Shown here one piece after another: positions 48,331-54,547 of a DNA stretch of 64,000 nucleotides. How positions within the stretch are numbered: position 1 is the stretch's first letter; each line of letters opens with the position of its first letter. Position numbers and translations under genes: made by a program. Below the pieces are notes generated by a model that searched no databases, was not told where the DNA came from, and worked only from the letters and a program-made list of their open reading frames with translations. Location of the stretch: contig NZ_JAFVMH010000002.1 of NCBI RefSeq assembly GCF_017377735.1, forward strand, positions 186,001 through 250,000, read 5' to 3'. Origin of the DNA: Acetobacter garciniae (GTDB lineage: Bacteria > Pseudomonadota > Alphaproteobacteria > Acetobacterales > Acetobacteraceae).

Positions 48331-49533
48331 TTATGCCTCGACGGGAGCCCGTGTGCCAGTCGGCCCTGCGCCCGTCAGCCCGGTGCCAGTCGGCTGCGCG
48401 GATGCGGGGTGTGCGGCCAGGATCGCGCTCAGGGCTGCGACAAAGCGCGCATTGTCCTCGGGCAGGCCGATGCTGACCCGCGTCCAGTGCGTGTAGCCCC
48501 GTTCCTTCCAGGGTTTGACGATAATGCCCTGGTGCAGAAGGGCTTCGGCCAGATCGCCCGACGATATTTCAGTCTCGAAGAACAGGAAGTTGCCGTAGGA
48601 GGGAGCGACTTTCAGCCCCAGCCGGACAAGTTCGGCGCGCAGGCTCTCACGCGCCTGGTTGGTTTTTTCAATGCTCCGGCGCATTTCTTCCAGGCCGTCG
48701 AGCGCACCCAGGGCTGCAAGCTGGGCGGCAATATTGGTGTTGAACGGATCGCGCACCCGGCCCAGCGTCTGGGCAATGGCGTCGTCGGAGGTAATGGCGT
48801 AACCGATCCTGAGCCCGGCCAGACCATACGCCTTGGAGAAGGTGCGCAGCACGATCCACGGGCGCGCCTGTTCCCGCAGGATGGCCTGTGCATTGGGGTA
48901 GGCGGGGTCCGTTTCGGCGTATTCGCGGTAGGCTTCATCCACCACGATCAGGCAGTCGGCAGGGCAGGCGGCAACAAGGGCGCGCAAATCGTCCGCCCCC
49001 ATCATGCAGCCCACCGGATTGGACGGGTTGGCGAAGACCAGCAGCTTGACGGGCTGGGCCACGGCCGCGCGCAGGGCTTGCAGATCGAATTCGCATTCCG
49101 CCGTGACCGGCACCGCGTCCACCACGCCACCCATCATCTCGGCGGTCAGGATATGCAGCCCGAAGGAGGGCAGGACGGTCACGACCCGATCGCCCGCGCT
49201 GACATAGGCTTCCGGTATCATGCGAATGATCTGTTCCGAACCGTTGCCCAGCACGATGCGGGAGGGGGATTCGCCCACATGCCGGGCCAATGCATCCTTG
49301 AGCGCCTGGTCGGCCTCGGGGTAGAGTGCCACCTTGTGGCCAAGCCCGGCCAGCGCCGCATGAACGGGCGAGGGCGCGCCGTAGGGGTTTTCGTTGCTGC
49401 CCAGCTTGCTGATGGCGGATACGCCGTAACGGGCCTGAACGGCCTGGGTGCTGAGCCCCGCATTATAGGGCGGCAGATGCGCCACTTCCGGCCGGCAGGC
49501 GGGTGCGCAAGAACTGGCGGGTTTGGCGGACAT
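48331..49533 (-). CDS. HisC-like aminotransferase in the hut regulon
   Basis: 400 aa, PLP-dependent class I/II aminotransferase of the histidinol-phosphate type. Motifs: AISKLGSNENPYGAPSPVHA, GNGSEQIIRMI, VFANPSNPVGCMM, VVDEAYREYAE, the PLP-lysine motif RTFSKAYGLAGLRIGYA and RDPFNTNIAAQ. HisC-type enzymes also transaminate histidine and aromatic amino acids. No other his biosynthetic gene is near, and it heads an operon with hutD behind a HutC-like operator. It therefore more likely interconverts histidine and imidazolepyruvate than serves biosynthesis. ATG 49533 follows CAGGAGA. The C-terminal Pro/Thr/Gly-rich tail is unusual. Confidence 0.88.
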   Translation of the reverse strand: MSAKPASSCAPACRPEVAHLPPYNAGLSTQAVQARYGVSAISKLGSNENPYGAPSPVHAALAGLGHKVALYPEADQALKDALARHVGESPSRIVLGNGSEQIIRMIPEAYVSAGDRVVTVLPSFGLHILTAEMMGGVVDAVPVTAECEFDLQALRAAVAQPVKLLVFANPSNPVGCMMGADDLRALVAACPADCLIVVDEAYREYAETDPAYPNAQAILREQARPWIVLRTFSKAYGLAGLRIGYAITSDDAIAQTLGRVRDPFNTNIAAQLAALGALDGLEEMRRSIEKTNQARESLRAELVRLGLKVAPSYGNFLFFETEISSGDLAEALLHQGIIVKPWKERGYTHWTRVSIGLPEDNARFVAALSAILAAHPASAQPTGTGLTGAGPTGTRAPVEA

Positions 49534-49556
49534 GACCGGTTTCTCCTGTTCAATCT

Positions 49557-49566
49557 TGTACATACA
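49557..49566. promoter_or_regulatory. HutC-like operator upstream of the hisC-like gene
   Basis: TGTACATACA fits TGTA-N2-TACA exactly, within the longer near-palindrome CTTGTACATACAAG (49555-49568; six-base arms perfect). It lies 23 nt before the hisC-like start codon on the minus strand. A clear -35/-10 pair is not evident. Confidence 0.65.
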
Positions 49567-49691
49567 AGCACATTGGAATTTGTTGGTCGAGCGGAATTAT
49601 TCCCATCTTTCCGTCTGGGGAAAAGAGCGCAATGTTTGTATGGGGCCTCGGGATTATCAGGAAAAATATCCCCGATCATTTCGAAATGAGA

Positions 49692-49719
49692 TTGACCGAT
49701 CTTGTACAGACAACATAGA
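49692..49719 (+). promoter_or_regulatory. phyH-like operon promoter with HutC-like operator in the spacer
   Basis: -35 TTGACC (49692-49697), five bases, operator TGTACAGACA (49703-49712), one base, -10 CATAGA (49714-49719): a 16-bp spacer. The layout is the same, base for base in spacing, as the TonB-receptor and hutF promoters. The predicted transcript starts about 30 nt before the ATG at 49757. Confidence 0.6.
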
Positions 49720-49756
49720 GTTCCCTCAGTTTCAGCCGCATAGGAATCACTGGGCT

Positions 49757-50572
49757 ATGACGCAGATGGTATCGGCCATTCCCGGGTTCGAACAAGTCGA
49801 GTCTTTCCAGCGTGACGGCGCTGTCGTGCTGCGTGGCGCGTTCGCCCCCTGGGTTGAAATCCTGCGCGCGGGCATCGACCGCCTGATGGCTGACCCCAGC
49901 CCGCTCGAACGGTCCTACCAGCCCGAAGGCTCGGCCCCGTTTTTCCAGGATCTGTGCAACTGGCAGCGTATTCCCGAATTCCGCGACTTCGTGGAACGCT
50001 CCGGCGTGGGGGGGATTGCAGCAGCCCTCATGCGCGCGCGGGAGGTCAGGTTTTTCCATGACCACGTGCTGGTCAAGGAACCGGGCTCCTCCGTTGTCAC
50101 ACCCTGGCACCAGGACCGGCCCTATTATTGCGCGCGCGGGCCGCAGACCGTCAGCTTCTGGATCCCGCTCGACCCCGTGCCCGCGTCCTGCGCGCTGGAA
50201 TGCGTGGCGGGTTCGCATAAATGGGGCATGGATCACAAGCCAATGCGCTTCGATGGCACCCCCCTTTACGCCGATGACGACAGCACCCCCATGCCCGATA
50301 TCGACGCCAACCGCGATGCGTACCGTATCCTGGGCTGGGACATGGCCCCGGGCGATGCGGTGGCCTTTGATTTCGGAACCGTTCATGGGGCCGCGGCCAC
50401 CGTGGGGGCGATCAACCGGCGGCGGGTGTTCTCCGCCCGGCTGGTGGGGGAAGGTGCAACCTTTGCCGACCGTAACGGCAAGGGGTCGCCGCCGCTGGCA
50501 CATCTGACCCTGCACGACGGAGACCCGCTGGTGGGTGAGGATTTTCCCGTTCTGTATTCCGTTTCGGCGTGA
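49757..50572 (+). CDS. Phytanoyl-CoA dioxygenase (PhyH) family oxygenase
   Basis: 271 aa. Iron ligands are H118 and D120 in TPWHQDRPYYCARG and H210 in FGTVHGAAATVG; RRRVFSARLVG holds the 2-oxoglutarate-binding Arg. Opening block FQRDGAVVLRGAFAP is typical. The family includes ectoine and phytanoyl-CoA hydroxylases and demethylating enzymes acting on small amino-acid derivatives. It is the first gene of a five-gene unit with an amino-acid ABC importer (start of the binding protein overlaps its stop as GTGA) and an NCS1 permease. An upstream open frame reaches 49523 but would cross the promoter, so ATG 49757 is chosen. The substrate is presumably what the importer brings in. Confidence 0.88.
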   Translation: MTQMVSAIPGFEQVESFQRDGAVVLRGAFAPWVEILRAGIDRLMADPSPLERSYQPEGSAPFFQDLCNWQRIPEFRDFVERSGVGGIAAALMRAREVRFFHDHVLVKEPGSSVVTPWHQDRPYYCARGPQTVSFWIPLDPVPASCALECVAGSHKWGMDHKPMRFDGTPLYADDDSTPMPDIDANRDAYRILGWDMAPGDAVAFDFGTVHGAAATVGAINRRRVFSARLVGEGATFADRNGKGSPPLAHLTLHDGDPLVGEDFPVLYSVSA

Positions 50573-51438
50573 GGGCGCGCCACCTTTTCTGGGGGCTTGC
50601 GGCCATGGCGCTGGCATGCGCGCCTGCGGCCCATGCCGGCTGCCTGGACGATATCCGGGCCGCCGGGGTCATGCGGGTGGGCAACGGGCTGCTGGGCGCG
50701 CATCCCTCCCTGTGGCAGGACAGGGACGGGGTCTATCACGGGATCGACGCGGATGTGCTGAGCGAGCTGACCCGGCGCATGGGCCTGCCCCGTTCGGAGT
50801 TCATCATTACCGAATGGGCCACCATGGTGCCGGGGCTCAAGGCCGGGCGGTGGGATATCATCCTGTCCGACACCAACATCACGCAGGAACGGCACGTGCT
50901 GGGGCATGTGCTGTTCTCCACACCGTATTTCATGCTCTACGACTATATCATCGTCCCGCAGGATTCCCCCATCCACACCCTGGCCGACATGAAGGGCAAG
51001 GTGATCGGCTCCGTTTCGGGCACGAACGATTCCGCCACCGCCCACAGGCTTGTCGAACAGGGAATTGGCGCGTCCGTGGCTGATTACGATACGTTCGGCG
51101 ACCCTTTCATTGCCCTGCGCAACGGGCAGATCGACGCCATTGTGGTGGACCAGGGCACGCTTCAGGCACAGCGGCCGCATTTTCAGGGATTGCGCACGAT
51201 CGGCGATCCGGTGTTCTACACGCCCAAGCCGCAATGGGCCAAGGCGGAAGCCGCCGCGTCCTACCGGCTGGGGAGCGAAGGGGTTGTCGTGCGCGAAGCC
51301 TGTCCGGACCTGCTGGCGGCGATCAATACCGCACTGGCGGGCATGCGGGCGGACGGGACGCTGCGCGCCATTCTCAAACGCTACGATGTGTGGGAACCCC
51401 AGCAGGACCACCTGATCAAGGGCCCGGGACAGGATTGA
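50569..51438 (+). CDS. Amino-acid ABC transporter substrate-binding protein
   Basis: 289 aa, SBP_bac_3 family. Signal peptide about residues 1-22 (ending AHAG), then CLDDIRAAGVMRVGNG, DGVYHGIDADVLSELTRRMG, ITQERHVLGHVLFSTPYFML and DMKGKVIGSVSGTNDSATA. The GTG start overlaps the PhyH stop (GTGA). Together with the following permease and ATPase it forms a polar-amino-acid-type importer. Genomic context suggests histidine or an imidazole derivative. Confidence 0.93.
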   Translation: MRARHLFWGLAAMALACAPAAHAGCLDDIRAAGVMRVGNGLLGAHPSLWQDRDGVYHGIDADVLSELTRRMGLPRSEFIITEWATMVPGLKAGRWDIILSDTNITQERHVLGHVLFSTPYFMLYDYIIVPQDSPIHTLADMKGKVIGSVSGTNDSATAHRLVEQGIGASVADYDTFGDPFIALRNGQIDAIVVDQGTLQAQRPHFQGLRTIGDPVFYTPKPQWAKAEAAASYRLGSEGVVVREACPDLLAAINTALAGMRADGTLRAILKRYDVWEPQQDHLIKGPGQD

Positions 51439-51447
51439 GCGCGGCGC

Positions 51448-52158
51448 ATGTATAATTTCTTTTTCCATGAAGTGCCCGAGCATCTTCCCTTTCTGCTCCA
51501 GGGCGCGCTGGTCACGATCGAGCTGTCCCTTATCTCCATGGCGCTGGGCATGGTGCTGGGGTTCTGCGTGGCCGTGGGGCGCATGGCCGCCAGCCGCCTG
51601 GTGCGCTGGCCGCTCGATGCGGTGGTCGAGGTCGTGCGTGACACGCCGCTGATCGTGCAGTTGCTGCTGATCTATTTCGCCCTGCCCGAAATCGGGATCG
51701 TGCTCAATGCGTTCTGGGCGGGTATCGCGGGGCTTACGCTCAACCTTGCCGCCTATCTGTCCGAAGTGTTTCGCGCAGCCATACTGGCGGTGGATAGCGG
51801 GCAGCGGCAGGCGGCGGTTTCGCTTGGCATGTCGCGTATTGCGGTCTATCGCCGGGTGATCATCCCGCAGGCGGCCCTTGCGTCCCTGCCCACGCTGGGC
51901 GGGTATTTCATCGCCCTGCTCAAGGACTGTTCCCTCGTATCGTTCATTTCGGTCAACGAACTGCTGCGCCACGCGACCATCGTCATTTCGGATACGTTCG
52001 ACAGCATGAACACCTATATCATGGTGGCCATCATCTATTTCATCATGAGCTTTGCCAGCGCGCGCGTCATTCGCTACATCGAACTGCGGCTGACCCCGTC
52101 GGATCGTCGCCAGACCATCAGCGTGCCGCTGACCATGGACAAGGAAGGTGCGCGATGA
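51448..52158 (+). CDS. Amino-acid ABC transporter permease
   Basis: 236 aa, HisM/HisQ-type permease. The N-terminal LLQGALVTIELSLISMALGM opening is typical of PAAT permeases, as are VRDTPLIVQLLLIYFALPE and the EAA loop REAA-equivalent SLGMSRIAVYRRVIIPQAA. About five membrane helices. A single permease gene is present, so it probably acts as a homodimer. Starts 9 nt after the binding protein; its stop overlaps the ATPase start by four bases (ATGA). Confidence 0.93.
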   Translation: MYNFFFHEVPEHLPFLLQGALVTIELSLISMALGMVLGFCVAVGRMAASRLVRWPLDAVVEVVRDTPLIVQLLLIYFALPEIGIVLNAFWAGIAGLTLNLAAYLSEVFRAAILAVDSGQRQAAVSLGMSRIAVYRRVIIPQAALASLPTLGGYFIALLKDCSLVSFISVNELLRHATIVISDTFDSMNTYIMVAIIYFIMSFASARVIRYIELRLTPSDRRQTISVPLTMDKEGAR

Positions 52159-52949
52159 CCGGCCAGAGCGGTGAACACAGGGCCGAATCCGCGCCTATCC
52201 TGACAATTCGCGGGTTGCACAAGGTTTTTCGGGGGAACCCTATCCTTAAAGGCGTGGACCTTTCCCTGCGTGAAGGTGAGATCGCCTGCCTGATCGGCTC
52301 AAGTGGTGCGGGCAAGTCCACCATCCTGCGCTGCATCAACTTTCTCGAACGCCCCGATGCGGGGGAAATCACGGTGTTCGGCACGCCGCTGTGCTGGCAG
52401 GCGGGCGAATGCGTGCAGATCGCGCCCGAGCGCACCGTGCAGGCGGCCCGGGCCCGCATGCCCATGGTGTTCCAGCATTTCAACCTGTTCTCGCACCGCA
52501 CGGTGATGGAAAACGTGATGGAAGGGCAGGTCGTGGTTCTGCGCCGCAGCAAGGCCGAGGCCCGTGCGCGTGCCCGCGACTGCCTGGCCCGCGTGGGCCT
52601 GCTGGACCGTTCGGATTTCTACCCCCGCCAGCTTTCGGGCGGGCAGCAGCAGCGTGTGGCCATTGCCCGCGCCCTTGCCATGTCGCCCAGCCTGATCCTG
52701 TTCGACGAACCGACCAGCGCGCTGGACCCCGAACTGGTGCAGGGCGTGCAGAGCGTGATCCGCGATCTGTCGGCCGAAGGCATGTCGATGCTGATCGTCA
52801 CCCACGAAATGCGCTTCGTGCGCTCCATTGCGCAAACGGTCCATTTCTGCGAAGGCGGCCGGATTGCGGAGAGCGCTCCGGTCAGTGAAATTTTTGGTTC
52901 GGACGCGCATGAGCGAATCCGCGCGTTCATGGAGGTCACTCATGGTTGA
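52155..52949 (+). CDS. Amino-acid ABC transporter ATP-binding protein
   Basis: 264 aa, GlnQ/HisP-type. Walker A GSSGAGKSTILR, signature LSGGQQQRVAIARAL, Walker B LILFDEPTSALDPELV and the switch His in VTHEMRFVRS. The insertion between Walker A and Q-loop (CWQAGECVQIAPERTVQAAR) is as in HisP-like proteins. Couples ATP hydrolysis to uptake through the adjacent permease. ATG lies within the permease stop (ATGA). Confidence 0.95.
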   Translation: MTGQSGEHRAESAPILTIRGLHKVFRGNPILKGVDLSLREGEIACLIGSSGAGKSTILRCINFLERPDAGEITVFGTPLCWQAGECVQIAPERTVQAARARMPMVFQHFNLFSHRTVMENVMEGQVVVLRRSKAEARARARDCLARVGLLDRSDFYPRQLSGGQQQRVAIARALAMSPSLILFDEPTSALDPELVQGVQSVIRDLSAEGMSMLIVTHEMRFVRSIAQTVHFCEGGRIAESAPVSEIFGSDAHERIRAFMEVTHG

Positions 52950-52982
52950 GCCCCGTCTTTTCCCGTGTGGAACATTTGGGTC

Positions 52983-54377
52983 ATGACAGTGCAGGCAGGT
53001 ACGACGGAGCACGGCCCCGACTTTCTTCCCGATTCTGCGGTCGAATTCCAGACGATCTATCCCGTGGCGGAATCCGAACGGCACGGCCGGGCGCGGGACC
53101 TGTTCGCCCTGTGGTTCGGCGCGAATATGACCATGCTGACCGTGACCACGGGTGGCGTCATGCGCGGCACGTTCCATCTTTCCCCCATGGCCGCCCTGCT
53201 GGCCGCCGTGGTGGGGAACCTGGTCGGCGGGCTTTTCATGGCGTTGCATGCGGCCCAGGGGCCCCATCTTGGCATTCCGCAGATGGTGCAGTCCCGCGCG
53301 CAGTTCGGCATGCTGGGGGCGGCCCCCATGACAGCGCTGATCGTGATCATGTTCCTGGGGTTTTCCGCGTCCAATCTCGTCTTGGGGGCCCAGGGACTGG
53401 CCAGCATGGACAGCCATCTCGGCGGGGTGCCGGGTATGGTTGTCGTGGCCCTTCTCTCGCTTGTGCCGGCTGTTCTGGGCTACCGGGCCATACATGCCGC
53501 AACCCGCGTGGCCTCGCTGTTCTGCGGGTCGGCGGTGCTGATCTGCCTTGTCGTGGCCCTGCGCCATGTCCCGCTGGATACCGGCTGGTGGCTGGGCGAC
53601 GGGCATGACACGCTGCCGGGTTTTCTGGGGGCGATGTCGCTGGCCGCCTTGTGGCAGATCGCCTACGCGCCCTATGTGTCGGATTATTCGCGCTATCTGC
53701 CCAGCAGTCGCGCGGGCGAACGCCTGGCGTTCCATGCCACCTACTGGGGCTGCGCGCTGGGGTCGTTCGTGGCCATGCTGGTAGGCATTGTCACCGGTGC
53801 TAATGTCACCTCCGTGCTGCACCACGAACTGGGGGGCTTTGCCGCACCGATCCTGGCTGTCCTGGCCCTTGGTATCATCATCGCCAATGCCATGAACCTG
53901 TATTGCGGTGCGTTGTCGTCCATTACCGTGTTCCAGACCGTGGCCCCGGGCCGGCATTTCGGCCCTTCATGGCGGATCGGGCTGACCATAGGGTTGCTGG
54001 TCCTGGCCCTGGTCGAAGCCATTGCCATGGCGGGGCAGTTCGATGCGGCCTATACGGGTTTTCTCGAACTGCTCATGGCCATCATGGTGCCGTGGTCGGC
54101 AATCAACCTGGTGGACTATTACGTCTTGCGCCACGGCGCGTATGACCTGCCGTCTTTCTTCGCGCGCGATGGCGGGGTTTACGGGCGGTTCAACATACGT
54201 GCCCTGTTGTCCTACGCATTCGGCCTGCTCGCACAGATTCCCTTTCTCGCCAATGAGCTTTATGAAGGCCCCGTGGCAAAGGCGTTTGGCGGGGCCGATC
54301 TGTCCTGGGTTTTCGGGCTGGCCCTGACGGCTGTTGTCTACTGGCTGGCGATGCGTCGGGGCAACACGGTCATTTAA
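52983..54377 (+). CDS. NCS1-family permease (cytosine/allantoin type)
   Basis: 464 aa, about twelve membrane segments. The NCS1 block ESERHGRARDLFALWFGANM, the helix-3 part GIPQMVQSRAQFGMLGAAPM and WQIAYAPYVSDYSRYLP identify the family, which takes up nucleobases, hydantoins and related heterocycles. In pseudomonad hut loci an NCS1-type permease has been linked to urocanate uptake (from memory). Here it is the last gene of the phyH-ABC unit, so urocanate or another imidazole is a likely cargo. ATG 52983 is chosen over a GTG at 52965. It lies 33 nt after the ATPase gene. Confidence 0.92.
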   Translation: MTVQAGTTEHGPDFLPDSAVEFQTIYPVAESERHGRARDLFALWFGANMTMLTVTTGGVMRGTFHLSPMAALLAAVVGNLVGGLFMALHAAQGPHLGIPQMVQSRAQFGMLGAAPMTALIVIMFLGFSASNLVLGAQGLASMDSHLGGVPGMVVVALLSLVPAVLGYRAIHAATRVASLFCGSAVLICLVVALRHVPLDTGWWLGDGHDTLPGFLGAMSLAALWQIAYAPYVSDYSRYLPSSRAGERLAFHATYWGCALGSFVAMLVGIVTGANVTSVLHHELGGFAAPILAVLALGIIIANAMNLYCGALSSITVFQTVAPGRHFGPSWRIGLTIGLLVLALVEAIAMAGQFDAAYTGFLELLMAIMVPWSAINLVDYYVLRHGAYDLPSFFARDGGVYGRFNIRALLSYAFGLLAQIPFLANELYEGPVAKAFGGADLSWVFGLALTAVVYWLAMRRGNTVI

Positions 54378-54401
54378 TTGCATATCCGACATGAATTGTT
54401 G

Positions 54402-54429
54402 TTGACTATACTCGTATAGACAACATAGG
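54402..54429 (+). promoter_or_regulatory. TonB-receptor promoter with HutC-like operator in the spacer
   Basis: -35 TTGACT (54402-54407), five bases, operator CGTATAGACA (54413-54422), one base, -10 CATAGG (54424-54429), spacer 16 bp. It also contains a palindrome CTATAC-TC-GTATAG (54406-54419). The spacing is identical to that of the phyH-like promoter. Leader of about 110 nt before the receptor start. Confidence 0.6.
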
Positions 54430-54547
54430 CTTTTCCATAAGCAACAAGGGCCAGCGCGGCGTCTGCCGGATATGTGTCGGGCAAGCAGGATCCGGCGCGC
54501 CCCGGTTCGTCCTTGATATTGAAACGTGGTGTGTACAGGTGAATAAA

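Noticed and set aside
48331-49533. HisC-like gene as part of histidine biosynthesis
   Set aside because: No other his genes are adjacent, and it sits in an operon with hutD behind a HutC-like operator. The biosynthetic role is not excluded outright but is less likely.
46825-49689. 954-codon open frame on the plus strand
   Set aside because: It runs antisense to the hisC-like, FAD dehydrogenase and hutD genes, which have clear family motifs. Its His/Gly/Arg-rich translation is the usual shadow of high-GC coding DNA.
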